A DNA stretch of 64,000 nucleotides from [Phialemoniopsis] sp. UDSM-2020 (Eukaryota; Ascomycota; Sordariomycetes; Thyridiales; Thyridiaceae): NCBI GenBank assembly GCA_018873225.1, contig JAEILZ010000006.1:682001-746000 (forward strand), read 5' to 3'. Shown here one piece after another: positions 53,314 through 64,000 of this stretch. The notes under the pieces were generated by a model. That model saw only the letters and a program-made list of their open reading frames with translations. It did not search any database and was not told where the DNA came from. How positions within the stretch are numbered: the stretch's first letter is position 1; each line of letters starts with the position of its first letter. The translations under genes and the position numbers were made by a program.

Positions 53314-54782
53314 GTTAAAAGAGTGCCGCGGTGTGCTTTTCTTCTTCTTTTGCAGAGATGAAGTCCGTGTCTTGGTCTGCGGTCTTCTCGCAGGTTGCCA
53401 GAAGAAGGGAACCGCTTGTTTATCATCCCTTTTGCTTGTGTGCAAAGAGCGAATGGAAAGCCCGCAAACGTCTAGGTGCCATGCTATTCAGGAAACGGAT
53501 CCTGGCCGGTCCGTGTCTAGCTGTCAATAGTTCCTAATTTGGATCGTCAGCTTTGTCAGATTGATGCTGCTAGCCAGAGCTGAGGAGCGGTCCAGGCTCG
53601 CTAGCGTGCGCCAAGCCGGCACTCGACCGCGAGCTAAGGCCTGGAGCCGGGACGATCCATGGTGTTTGCTGGGCGTGCCACAGGGCCGGAAGTCGTAAAC
53701 ATTCAATAGTCCTAGGGAAAGCGGCCGACTATTACCCGTTCCACGCAACGCCATGAAGGCTTGTGCCCCTGGCGGGGACCCAAGTTGGGAACTAGGACTG
53801 AGTCAAGCTTGGGAGAGGCCAATGAGTGAATCGGACGGTGCTGGCTGAAAATGCTGCAAGTAAGATGCCACCTTCGTGTACCGAATGAGAAGACACGGAA
53901 ATCCCGCAACAGGTCGCCTCGTACTGGCTTGTTCCCCTGGACGGTTCTCCACAGAACAAAGAGCGCTGGGGGCGAGACGGCGGACTCCGGGTTATGCACC
54001 CGCTGTGCTAGTGCTGTGGGACACTCAATCATTCTCTTCCAACGACACCAAAGTTTTCATCTTGAAAGGCGTATATCAATCTTGAGTTGATATTATCTCA
54101 ATCGCAACCTCTGCTCTTCTCGGTTCCGCAGTCGATACCTGCGATTCAAAGGCAAGAGGTCTTAAGTCAGACCAATTGCCGACCGCAGCTCATCTCCCAC
54201 TCTGGAGCGAGCATGAACATTCCAGAAATACACTCGAGATTCGGAATGAGATGTTGCCTGAAGCCTTTCTTGAGTGAATTTTCGAAGAGACATGGGCTCA
54301 GAATGGCTCAGTGGCTATGCTGACGAGACTTGATACGGGACAGCGACATTTGACTGCGCTCACTGCAGTGAGATTCGTCCGAGCAATTGCAACTCCAGAG
54401 TCCGTTTCGAGGACCTCATTTGAAGTCAAAGATCCTGGGGTTTTTTGAATGCTCTGGTCAAAGGAATTCTGGTAGGCGCTTATTGAGCCGCTCATCGGGC
54501 TTCCATGGCTGGGCAAAGACGCGACCGGCTGCGATTGGTCCGACCATCGATGCTTGCCTGATATCACGTCGCACCTGGTGTGATGCGTGATATATGCATC
54601 CTTCAAAACTGATGCACACTCTCACATCTTTCCATCGACAGCTAGACGACATCGCGATGCCCGTTTGATCTTATCAACATCATAGCGACCGACTTTCCCC
54701 GCTCGAGTGCTTCGTCAGACTGACTGCCGGAATTGGAGTTGGAGCTCTTTGTACCCCGCGCGAGGCCTCTGAGGTCGTGCCG
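53314..54782. other. long intergenic region
   Basis: About 1.5 kb between divergently transcribed genes, the secreted protein (minus) and the kinase (plus). Open frames are short and lack motifs. No transposon ends, tRNA or repeat are recognised by eye. Confidence 0.45.
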
Positions 54783-55844
54783 ATGGCTTCATCCCGCCAT
54801 AGTGCGAGCTCATTTCAGCAGCTGGAAAAGGCAGGTTTCCATCGCCCAGATGCCCTCATCACCTCGAAAAATTGGAGCGTAGACTGACCTTCATCGTGTA
54901 GCTCGGAGAAGGAACATATGCGACGGTAAGTCCACTCGCACCATGCTGACCCAGTCATCCCGCATCCCGAGTCGCATCACATGCTGAAATGGAGCTCTCG
55001 GCACGCGCGCGCGCAGGTCTTCAAAGGCCGCAACCGCCAGACCGGCGAGCTCGTCGCCCTCAAGGAGATCTACATCGACTCGGAGGAGGGCACGCCCTCG
55101 ACGGCCATCCGCGAGATCTCCCTCATGAAGGAGCTGCAGCACGAAAACATCCTCGCCCTGCACGACGTCATCCACACCGACAGCAAGCTGCTGCTCGTCT
55201 CCGAGTTCATGGACCAGGACCTCAAGAAGTACATGGACACGCACGGCGGCGGCGCGCCCCTCGACCCGGCCATCGCCAAGTCCTTCTCGTTCCAGCTCCT
55301 GCGCGGCATCGCCTTTTGCCATGCCAAGCGCGTCCTGCACCGCGACCTCAAGCCGCAGAACTTGCTGGTGAATGCCAAGGGCCAGCTGAAGCTCGCTGAC
55401 TTTGGTCTCGCGCGCGCGTTTGGTATCCCCGTCAGCACTTTCTCGAATGAGGTCGTCACGCTGTGGTACCGCGCACCCGATGTGCTCTTGGGGAACCGGT
55501 CCTACAACACGAGCATCGACATCTGGTCCATCGCGTGCATCGTCGCCGAGATGTTTACCGGCAGGCCGCTATTTCCCGGAAGTACCGACGACGACCAGCT
55601 GCAGCGCATATTCCGTGTCCTGGGGACACCCTCGGATAGGACTTGGCCCGGCTTCTCACAGCTGCCGGGCTACGGGGCGGGGTTACGGTCACCTGTGTAC
55701 GCTACGCAGGATCTTGGGGCGCTGATACCGCAGATCGACCCGATAGGCTTAGACTTGCTCAAGCGGATGCTGCAGTTGCGCCCGGAAGCGCGGATGAGTG
55801 CCGCTGACGCCCTGCAGCATCCGTGGTTTAGGAACTGGCAATGA
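54783..55844 (+). CDS. Pho85-type cyclin-dependent kinase, with a GC-AG first intron
   Basis: Exons 54783-54830, 54902-54925 and 55017-55844 give 299 residues. They join as [14 protein letters not shown] and [17 protein letters not shown], forming the glycine loop and Lys of the kinase fold. Further motifs are [18 protein letters not shown] (PSTAIRE-type cyclin-binding helix), [42 protein letters not shown] and DALQHPWF. This is the pattern of fungal Pho85/PhoA kinases, which act with many cyclins in phosphate sensing, polarity and cell cycle. Intron 1 begins with GCAGGT rather than GT. The only other nearby donor would break the conserved LEKLGEGTY. Exon 2 is only 24 nt. The ATG at 54783 begins a short N-terminus typical for the family. 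Confidence 0.88.
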
Positions 55845-56508
55845 CGATACGAGACATGAATGGGGAGAGGCTGGAGACAAGTCGCGCCTCGCTTGGAGTA
55901 GAAGAGTCGATCTTGGATAGACTACAGCCAGTCTTTACAGAACGTAGCCATATTGAAACGAAGTCTATGCATACATGCTAGGAAAACTAGTATTTCTTCC
56001 ATACGAGACCACGAAAGACGTTTACCATCCCTTACCAGCCTGTTACCTAGAAGCGACTGGAGCTGAAGATCGTGTCTCTTGCAACCATCGTACATGCGCG
56101 ATGGGTTATATTCAACACTCCTCTGGCCTCTAGCTTCACTGCATCTCTTCAGATTTCCTAATCAATGCTTGACTCACCCTGAAGTAATTAGCGACCGCCT
56201 ACGCTGATAGACTAGAGAGCAGAAGATGCAGAAGTAGACAAATAGCAGAGGTCAGGTCCAGGGTGCATATGTGATACATTATCATGTTTGACACGGCTCA
56301 GCAAGGAAGAGTTACGCCATTAAGATATTGATTTGTGGGTTGTTGGGCAAGTGCAAGACACTCTTCTCCAAATCGACTGCTGCGCTATGTAGCAACTGTG
56401 TTTGAGGGACGCTAGCTAGAGAACCGTACTGATACCTACTTCTGATATCTGTAGGAGCCTTTCTAGCGTACATCAGATATCAGATCCCACGGCGCCTTGT
56501 GCCAGCGA
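55845..56508. other. intergenic between convergent genes
   Basis: 3' region of the kinase gene and of the acyltransferase remnant. It contains the left copy of the 68-bp repeat described separately. Confidence 0.45.
56016..56083 (+). repeat. 68-bp direct repeat, left copy
   Basis: AGACGTTTACCATCCC through GAAGCGACTGGAGCTG to CGTGTCTC resembles 59564-59631 with roughly a dozen differences. Both are in the same orientation and about 3.5 kb apart, with the acyltransferase remnant and the Zn2Cys6 fragment between them. Confidence 0.65.
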
Positions 56509-57974
56509 TCATTCCTTGATCCCAAGACCCTGGAGAAGCTCCATCTTCGTTCTTCTTAGGAATTCATTCATTGTCGATACCTCGTGCATGCTCTCGTTGA
56601 AACATATTGGGATCGTCAGTTTATCCCTAAAGGTAAAGATGTGGCACCAGGTCATCATGGCTAATTGTTCCCCGGCCATGAAAAAGCCCTCCACAACTAC
56701 CTTGCCCATTTCTCCGCAGTCGTACTCGCGTTGTATGTGCTTCTCCAAGACACCCATGGCGCTTAGGGCAGGTGTAGTTGGAGGTGGAGTGCCAGGTGGA
56801 GGAGCTGTCGCAGCTAGGACACCAAATCTGCGTACGAAGGGCGCCGTCAACTCTTTGAGTCCAACTGGGCGGCCATCAGAATCGGATATGAGGTTTGCGA
56901 AGTCAAGCTTGAATACCCTGTTTGTCTCGGTAGCAATTTCCCCGAAGCTTCTTGACGCCACATCTGTGATGAGTATCGGGTAACCCGACGCGTAGGCCCC
57001 GGAGCCTTGTGTGTTTATATTGTACGGCAGCTGGAGAAAGCGACGGAGGTCAACTGGTATGAGAGTGGCTATATCCTTGGCCTGCGGGTGCTGTGGGAAC
57101 GTAGCAACGGCGCGGATAATGGCCGTAAGTACCATGGCTGAAACGCTGGCATCCCTCGTCTTGCAGGCAGTGACCACCTTGGCAGTTTGACCTTCATCAA
57201 GGGTGATGGAGCAATACTTGGTTCCACCTAGCTGAAAGCCTTCGGTATCGGTACCTGGCTTGATAGGTGGTCCAATAGAGGGTGCGCCTTTCATAATCAT
57301 TTGAATCAACCTATCTGCTTCCTCGCGCACGTAGGCCGAGTTCGATTCGTCATCCATCAGTGCTCCATATAGCTCCATCCCACCACGAGTAAAACTCTCG
57401 CTACTCGCCATGATAGGCTCGTCCTGTAGTCCTTGGCGGATGAATATTGTCACGAAGTCGAGAAAGCTTCTCCAGAAGTTCAGAGATCCTACACCATCAA
57501 TCTTCCAGTGCGAAAACAGACGAGTATTTCGCTAGAACGTGGAACCCAGTGTATGCCTTGGTGAGACCGGTACCCTTTGCTCGAGGAAAAAACCTCTTTC
57601 GCATCCTGGGCGTTGGCATCGACGAAGAACTTCCTTATAGCCCACGTTGCGACGTCCTCTGAACGCATAGTCATGGCATACTTCGACCCTGCGACAGCGG
57701 ATGAGATGGTCGCTACAAGGACGGGATTCATTGTCAACGTAGTAGCCCATGCCCGTTTGAGATATGGAACTGGGTCAGAGATGGTGCCGGGGAAACCGAT
57801 CCTGACTGCGGAAGAAACAAGCCAATTCTCGCGGTCCGGTGGCGCCAGGGTACCCATGTCCGCGAAGAAGCCCTCAAGGGGATCGAGCAGTCTTGTGTGC
57901 ACACTTGGCTCTGGCGAAGACCAGGCTGCAGTTGGGACGGAGTTGGACATCTTCTCTGCTATTCCAAGAGACAT
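56509..57974 (-). pseudogene. HXXXD-type acyltransferase (Tri3-like), split by a frameshift
   Basis: The first frame runs from the ATG at 57974 (MSLGIAEKMSNSVPTAAW) to HQGIHWVPRSSEILVCF, which is the block just before the catalytic motif in this family. The catalytic HWKIDGVGSLNFW, His-x3-Asp-Gly, continues only in a second frame, out of step by one base, in the TTTTCGCACTGG stretch at about 57514-57525. That second frame goes on through LIPVDLRRFLQLP and CGEMGKVVVEGFF to a stop at 56509. No intron fits, because it would remove the catalytic residues. The family, related to peptide-synthetase condensation domains, transfers acyl groups from CoA in secondary metabolism (for example trichothecene acetylation). 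It is a recent pseudogene or a sequence error in a T run. Confidence 0.78.
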
Positions 57975-58460
57975 AGAGCTTTTGGGCTGGTATAACGATG
58001 TGTGTATAGTAAATTGATGCGTTGCAGATTTCTCAGATGTTCTGGGTTGTTGAACCGACTTTGAAAGATGCGTTTGCTAACTTATATATGTCAGCCTGAT
58101 ACATACAATTTATAACAAAATCTTTATAACCAAATATGGAAATGTGAAAGACGTCGGTATTCTTGAGCGCAATTCGCTAAGGATATAACCTATAACAGAC
58201 ATAAGATCTGAGTTCAAGATTTTATATCCACTAAAGGATTCTACAATGTCCTTTCTATTGGACAAGGAAGCCGTTTCGGGCGCTTATGCAAATCCTAAGG
58301 TGAAGCGACGTTCGACAAGTCACTACTCCGTAAGGGCATATGATGATTAACCGTCGTACGTAGAGGGATTCGGATGACAAAAGCGGCGTAATAGTGGGCC
58401 GTAGCATAGCTCTAGAGCATGAACAGACACAATTGAATGACGCCTCTGGGTCTGAGTCTG
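57975..58460. other. intergenic
   Basis: AT-rich upstream region of the acyltransferase remnant. No feature is recognised. Confidence 0.4.
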
Positions 58461-58938
58461 TCAGCTGGCGATGACTAGATTGGTGTAACGCAGCCACTCA
58501 AGGGGAAGGTCAAACTCGAGCCACGCACAGGCATTACTGTTACTTCCAAGCAGCGGGTCATAATCGTTCGTGCTTTTTACGTTTATAGCCGTTGTTGCTA
58601 CTTCACGACTTGGAGACGAAACTGCACTCGACATAACTGCATGGCTTCTCTCAAAGAAGACCTGTCGCTCTAATCTCGTAGATAACTCTAAGGCACAGCT
58701 AAGGTTTGGTCCTTCAATGGATACCGACACTCTCGTCCACACGCTCGGCATCTTTGGCACGGAACTTCTGTGATAAAGTTAGTAAGCCTTCCGAGTTTAT
58801 AAGTTATTAAGGACTAGAACACCTACCACCAGTACATTTTACTTTGTGGCCATGGCATGCCTCGCAGGCAATAACAGCCTTACGGCCTCTGACTTTCCCC
58901 GCCGACATGATCCCCGGGACTACAGGCCGCGTGGGCAT
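58461..58938 (-). pseudogene. Zn2Cys6 transcription factor fragment
   Basis: From the ATG at 58938 the frame reads RGRKAVIACEACHGHKVKC. It then crosses an intron (58826-58768, GTAGGT donor, phase kept) to GEVPCQRCRACGRECRYP. Together they make C-x2-C-x6-C-x5-C-x2-C-x6-C, the fungal binuclear zinc cluster. The exon then meets a stop at about 58696. A second minus-strand frame covering 58760-58461 (ELSTRLERQVFFERSHAVMS and later) might be the former continuation, but I found no intron that joins it. No fungal_trans middle domain follows. It is either a decayed regulator of the neighbouring metabolic genes or a gene with an unrecognised structure. Confidence 0.68.
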
Positions 58939-59660
58939 TCTTGTAGGCCTGTGATCGGGAAGAAGATTTGCTTGTCGTGATCAAGAGTCTCATCAAAGAT
59001 GGGGAAGTCCTACTAGCGCATATGACGGGGGGCCTTTACGTAAACGGGAATGGGCGAGCAATCCCCAGAATGTAAGAACGCAAGGGATCGTAGGGATTGT
59101 CTTACCTACAGTAAGCAGGCGATCCGGAACTTAAGCAGAAGGGGTTTGGACCCAGTTCACCAAATCACATGTCTTGACAGACAGGGCTTTTATGCGCAGA
59201 GTACCTTCTGGCAACCAGCTTTGCCGGTGAGAGTCATCGGTGTAGGTTTGCTTGCAGCCATGGCTCTATCTCCCCATCTTATCCAAGGCCTTTCGAACAG
59301 CGCACACCTACAAAATCGGCAACCATGGTCGGGGTCAAATCCGGACCCAAGTCTGGGCCTTCGGACGTGCGGTCAATAGAGGTCAAGCCTTTGAGCCAGG
59401 GGTGGCCAAGTCAGATACCACATCTGTGTTTTCAAGTACTGGGAACTGTCATTGTGTCTTTAGAACACGGGTATTGTGTTTATTGTGTTGAATAAAGCTG
59501 TGGGTGTACTGTGTGACGATTGGTAGCCTTGCCCAAAAGGCAAGCCAATTGATTTTGATCATCAGACGTTTATCATCCCTAATCAGCCTGTTGCCTGAAA
59601 GCGACTGGAGCTTAACATCGTGTGCCTTTGACCAGGACGACGGACACCTCGTCCCTTGCC
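58939..59660. other. intergenic with hairpin and right repeat copy
   Basis: No gene. A perfect short hairpin (CTTGCC-CAAAA-GGCAAG) lies at 59528-59544. The right copy of the 68-bp repeat follows at 59564. Confidence 0.45.
59564..59631 (+). repeat. 68-bp direct repeat, right copy
   Basis: AGACGTTTATCATCCC through GAAAGCGACTGGAGCTT to CGTGTGCC is related to 56016-56083. It ends about 30 bases before the transporter stop codon. Confidence 0.65.
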
Positions 59661-61560
59661 TTAGATCGTGTAGCGGAAGCTAGCAAGCTTCTCAATAATT
59701 GTCTCTCCACGGTTGGCCCGCCGGTTCTGCACGACAAAGTAGATGACCAGCAGAGTCGTGACCAGGATGATGACTCCGTTGGCACTGAGGAGAATCATAT
59801 GTTAGCTGGGAAGCCCGCGAAAGGGTCAGCCAACGACTTACACAAGGCAGGCATAGATACCAGGCAGGTACTTAGGCGCATCCCTATTTCGTCATTATCA
59901 GCATTTTGCATCTTACCACTTCGACCAAATGTGTACTCACTGCGACCGAAACACAAGCGACCCGGCAATACCGCCCGTCCCGCCGAACCCAATCATGCTC
60001 GCGCTGCCAAATGCCCGCTTCCACGTGCCGCGAATGTTGTTGGCCTGGAACACCATGATCGTAGGTAAATTGGCGCTGCACCCGGCCGTCACGAACACGG
60101 CGCCGACGTATTGCGCGGCCGCGCCGGGGCCCCAGACGAGCAGACACAGGCCGCAGATGCAGATGAGCGCGTTGAGGTACAGGAAGGGCGCGCGCAGGCG
60201 GATGCGGTCGCTGACGAGGCCCTCGACGAACATGAGGACCATGGCGGCGACGTAGGGCGGGGTGCTGAGGCCCTGGGCGACGACAGTGGAGAACTTGAGC
60301 TCGGTCTTGAGGATGATGGGCATGAAGAAGCCGACGGAGTAGGCTTGCATGGTGGAGCAGCTTCGGTGGATGGTTAGTTAGCACGAATGAGTCTGGGCTA
60401 GTCAAAGGAGGGACGGTATGCCATACAAGAAGAGCAGAGCAAAGCACCAAAGCTTAAGATCCTTGGCGGGGCGGAGGAACTTGCGAAAGGCAAACTTCTC
60501 GGGGAAGGCGTCTTGCCGGTCGCGGTTGAGGCGGCGGATGATGTAGGCGCTCTCGCGCTCGGTGAGGAAGCCCCAGGCCTTGTGGCTCGTCTCGGGGAAG
60601 TCGACGGTAAAGACGTAGCCGGCCAAGCCCACGATGCATGTCAGCAGACCTTCCATGATGAATATCCATCGCCAGCCGTTGTATCCGCCGAGACCGTGCA
60701 TCTGGGAGAGTCCGAGGCCGAGGATGCCTCCGAGGGCTGAACCAAGGACACCAAGGAGGTAGAAAATGGAAGTGCGCTTGTACAGATCGACTAGAGGTTT
60801 GATTTAATGAGCGACGGTGCAAAGAAAAAGGAAGCGGGTGGCGTACATCGAGAGTACCAAGATGAGATCAAGAAGTACTGTCCGGGAAAGCAGCCGGCCT
60901 CAAAGGCGCCGAGCAGGAATCGCAAGGGGATCAGGGAAGTCCAGCTCTTGACAAAGCCGAAGCACTATTTACATTATTATTAGCTGCGATGGTTCGCACC
61001 AGGATGCATTGTCATGAGTTGAGACTTACCATCATGACGATCCCCCATGTGAGGACGATGGACGAGAGGAACATGCGTGGACCAATCTTGCGGACCAGGA
61101 TCGAAGCAGGGAATTGAAGTGCGACGTAGGGTGCGAAGAAAACCAGAAGCACGATAGACTGAGTCAATGGTTAGCTGCATTGTCTCAAATAAGAGTCAGC
61201 AAGGCAAGTTATGCTCACGTATCGACTTCCGACGCCAAGTCCCAGATCTTCGGTCATGCTGTTCAAAGTCAGTCAGTCAGTCTCACTCAATGGTCGAAAA
61301 GGCACGCTTGAGATGACCTACCCTGCAACGGCAGCATTGGACATGTTGGCCCGGTCAAGGAACGACACAGCCTGCATGAGACCCAGGATCACCAGCAGAC
61401 GCCGATCGACCTTGTGGATGATCTTGCGCTGCTCGGCGACGGAGTACTCCTCATCATCGTCGACGTCCTGCTGGACGAGGTCTTCCTTTGACTGCTCGAC
61501 ATACTCGGCTGGGGGAGCTGCAGCCTCGATTGAGCCTTTCTCGGTGGCCGGAACTGCCAT
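59661..61560 (-). CDS. MFS transporter, anion:cation symporter (Dal5/Tna1-like) family
   Basis: Eight exons on the minus strand, 61560-61322, 61258-61219, 61158-61030, 60964-60847, 60790-60427, 60360-59941, 59883-59842 and 59784-59661, give 491 residues with all phases consistent. Motifs: DRRLLVILGLMQAVSFLDRA (TM1), NMSNAAVAGMTEDLGLG, FPASILVRKIGPRMFLS (family loop motif), RFLLGAFEAGCFPGQYFLIS, WRWIFIMEGLLTCIVGL, DFPETSHKAWGFLTERE, FVEGLVSDRIRLRAPF and GTWKRAFGSASMIGFGG. Twelve helices fit the length. Members take up allantoate, nicotinate, vitamins and sulfonates or other organic anions. It shares a promoter region with the alkyl sulfatase, so a substrate related to organic sulfate is possible. 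Confidence 0.92.
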
Positions 61561-62132
61561 TGCGATTGTGTCTCAACGGAAACGAGGCAGAGAACGATGG
61601 AGAAGACTCAACAACAAAAGAGCGAGATTGAGCGATGACAACAAGTGGTCAATCTCGAAGAGACTCTGCTTTCTTAAAAGCCTGAGTAAAAGAGAAAGTT
61701 CTTGAGGGATATTCCCCAGATATCATCCCCATACCCCAGACTTTGAGTCAAAAGACAAAGCAGCCTTTCGCGTGATGAATCTGGGGACCTGTCGCGTCGT
61801 TCTGACTCTAGTTTGCCGGAAGGTTGCCGAGAACACCAGCTAAACCTAACATGGTTTACCGAATTCGGCACAAAGTGGAGGGTCCGCGTCTGTCGGTGCT
61901 CGAGTGTCGGGATCGGCCCCGAGTGCCGTGCGGAGATCACCGTTCGAACCGGCTGCACAGGCTTGAGACATTGCCATTACTGGACAATCGATAGCCTCTG
62001 TATGGTCAGCCGGTAACGCACTATAATTAGGTCGTTCTTGGAAAAGCTTATGAACGACATACGCCACTTCACAACACGGGCGACAGGGTGCACGTTGAAC
62101 CAAAGCTTTCAATTTCAGCCACCACTTTCATA
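61561..62132. promoter_or_regulatory. divergent promoter between transporter and sulfatase
   Basis: A 572-bp region lies between the divergent starts at 61560 and 62133. A shared upstream region makes co-regulation plausible. I could not identify a specific operator motif by eye. Confidence 0.5.
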
Positions 62133-64000
62133 ATGGATTCCGAACCCTCATTCTCCGACAGGAGAGACTACGACGATGCAGAGCGCGGCTTCATCTCCGC
62201 CCTGAGCCCAGGCGTCATCAAGAACGCAGACGGCAAGGTAGTATGGAACATCGACGAGTACGCCTTCATGCAGGGGGAGTGCCCATCCACGGCGCACCCC
62301 AACCTCTGGCGGCAAGGCCAGCTCAACTCCAAGCAGGGGCTGTACGAGATCCAGCCAGGCATCTACCAGACGCGCGCGCTCGACCTGTCCAACATGACCA
62401 TCGTCGAGGGCGAGAAGGGGATTCTGATCATCGACCCGCTCATCTCGTGCGAGTGCGCGGCGGCCGGGCTCGCGCTGTACCACGCGCACCGTGGAGAGAG
62501 GCCCGTCACGGGCATGATCTACTCGCACTCGCACGGCGACCACTACATGGGCGCGAAAGGCGTGCTCCCGGAGAAGTTTGACCCGGCGTCGATACCTATC
62601 ATCGCGCCGGAGGGCTTCATGGAGGCCATCATGAGCGAGAGCGTGCTTGCGGGCCCGGCGATGCGCAAGCGCGCGGCGTACATGTACGGCAACGCGCTGC
62701 CGAGGGGGCCCAAGGGCCAGATCGGAACGGGGCTGGGCATGGGGTCCAGCACGGGCACGACGTCGCTTATCCCGCCGAACCTGTTGATTCAGGAGACGGG
62801 CGAGGAGCATGTGATTGATGGCGTGCGGATCGTGTTGCAGATGGTTCCCGGAACGGAGGCGCCGGCCGAGATCAACTTTCATTTTCCTGACCTCAAGGCG
62901 CTCTGTATCCCCGAGACGGCGACGAACTGCATGCATAATATTGTGAGTTTTGTGATATGACTCGGAGTTAGGAACATGTGCTGATAGTGGCATTCCAGGT
63001 CACACTCCGTGGCGCGCAGGTGCGAGACGCAAAAGCGTGGTCCGGCTATCTAGACGAGACCATCGCCATGTTTGGCGGGCAGTCGGACGTCGTCTTTGGC
63101 AGCCACAACTGGCCGACTTGGGGTAGAAAGGAGCTGATCACGAGGCTCGCGGAGCAGCGAGATATGTATGGATACATGCATGATCAGACTGTGCGGATGA
63201 TGAATCTTGGTGAGTAACATTCTCCATACCTAACACAATCTTCACACCCGCGCGGATGATAAAAACTCAAGCTAACAGACATACAGGTATGACCGGCCTC
63301 GAAATCGCAGAGAAGCTCCAACTCCCACCCGCGATATCAAGAGCATGGCACTGCAGAGGCTTCTACGGCTCGCTAAGCCACAACGTCAAGGTCAGTCACC
63401 ACCCCTTGTGCCTATCTCATCGCAACCCCTACCAGGACTCCAATACTAATTCACACACCTTCTGCAGGGAATATACCAGCGCTACATGACCTGGTTCGAC
63501 GGCCATCCGGCACACCTGTGGCAATACCCTGCCGCCGAGGAAGGCGCCCGGTACGTAGAATGCATGGGCGGGCTTGACGCCCTGTGCGACAAGGCCGAGA
63601 CTTTTGCCTCCAGGGGCGACAACCGCTTCGCCGCCACGCTGCTCGCGCACGCCGTCGCCGCCGACCCGCAACACGCCCGGTCGAAAAAGTTGTTAGCCGA
63701 CGCGTACGAGGCGCTGGGCTTCGGCGCCGAGAACGCGACGTGGCGCAACTTTTACCTCACGGGCGCGCAGGAGCTGCGCAAGACCGGTGGCTCGGGTGGT
63801 GCGGGCATGGTGGCTGGCGGTGCGACGCCGCTGGGTGCGAATCTTTCGGTGGAGCAGTGGTTCGATGTCTTGTCTGTGCAACTAGACGGGGAGAGGGCGG
63901 TTGGCGCCACGTGGGTGGTCGATCTGGATGTCACGGATGTGGGTGAGCAGTGGAGGCTGATCCTGAGCAACGGCGTGCTGACGAGGAGGAGAGTGCGCAA
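62133..64000 (+). CDS. type III alkyl sulfatase, metallo-beta-lactamase fold (C-terminus cut by window edge)
   Basis: Exons 62133-62942, 62999-63209, 63287-63390 and from 63468 to the window end. Phases agree through all three introns. The N-terminal beta-lactamase domain has YSHSHGDHYMGAKG (HxHxDH zinc ligands), preceded by GIYQTRALDLSNMTIVEGEK and followed by PGTEAPAEINFHFPDLK and FGSHNWPTWG, both typical of SdsA1/Bds1 alkyl sulfatases. A dimerisation-type helical domain (GIYQRYMTWFDGHPAHLWQY, KLLADAYEALGF) and the start of an SCP2-like domain (LSVEQWFDVLSVQLDGERA) follow. The enzyme releases sulfate from alkyl sulfates such as SDS. The last part lies beyond the edge. The start follows a clean upstream region. 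The partner transporter is next door. Confidence 0.93.

Noticed and set aside
57489..57640. An intron joining the two halves of the acyltransferase
   Set aside because: A phase-correct intron with a GTTTTT donor would remove the HWVPRSSEIL block that the family keeps directly before HxxxDG. A frameshift is the simpler explanation.
59050..59491. Short open frames in the gap before the transporter
   Set aside because: No motif, and two overlapping frames of equal quality. They are not called as genes.

Overview
The window comes from a filamentous ascomycete, most likely a Sordariomycete. Genes carry short (about 45-95 nt) GT-AG introns with CTNAC-like branch sites. Several protein types are typical of Pezizomycotina: an ACS-family MFS permease, a GMC oxidoreductase, a Zn2Cys6 regulator, a short cysteine-rich metallothionein and a Ser/Thr-rich secreted protein. 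Both ends of the window cut a gene. No searches were run: family names come from motifs, and exon joins were built by hand with phases checked.

Left part (1-13.2 kb): an ordinary genic stretch. It holds a CECR5-type HAD hydrolase (minus strand, cut by the left edge), an aldo-keto reductase, a multi-pass membrane protein, a 23-residue metallothionein microgene, a Ufd1-domain protein with TRAF-like and AZUL-like zinc domains, and an F-box-like protein whose cysteine-rich tail is assembled from very small exons.

Middle (13.7-37.7 kb): the most unusual region, a head-to-tail array of one gene family, all on the plus strand. There are five intact intronless genes of about 720-760 codons, one full-length copy broken by a one-base frameshift, and at least four or five relics (N-terminal stubs, an internally deleted copy, and a chimera with an internal repeat). 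All full-length copies share an N-terminal helical domain, an EKTRP-type basic hinge and a C-terminal module of about 95 residues ending in GS...F...T-HRPH...IE...GW. From memory, proteins of this type are deposited in fungal genomes as 'ipa protein' with no function. I suggest, as inference only, that the C-terminal module has a HicA/dsRBD-like fold. A housekeeping gene, adenylosuccinate lyase with 15 exons, is embedded in the array. A flank duplication downstream of one copy shows that tandem duplication followed by deletion built the array.

Right part (38-55.9 kb): accessory and cell-surface functions. These are a GMC oxidoreductase, a secreted M28-like peptidase with altered active-site residues, a CorA-like two-helix membrane protein, a small Cys-rich protein, a ferric-reductase-like flavocytochrome, an F-box/LRR-like protein, a secreted Ser/Thr-rich protein and a Pho85-type cyclin-dependent kinase with a GC-AG intron.

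Right end (56-64 kb): a group that looks like a decayed metabolic island. It has a HXXXD acyltransferase split by a frameshift, a Zn2Cys6 DNA-binding fragment, an ACS-family MFS transporter, and a type III alkyl sulfatase that shares a divergent promoter with the transporter. Related 68-bp direct repeats lie on both sides of the acyltransferase and regulator remnants.
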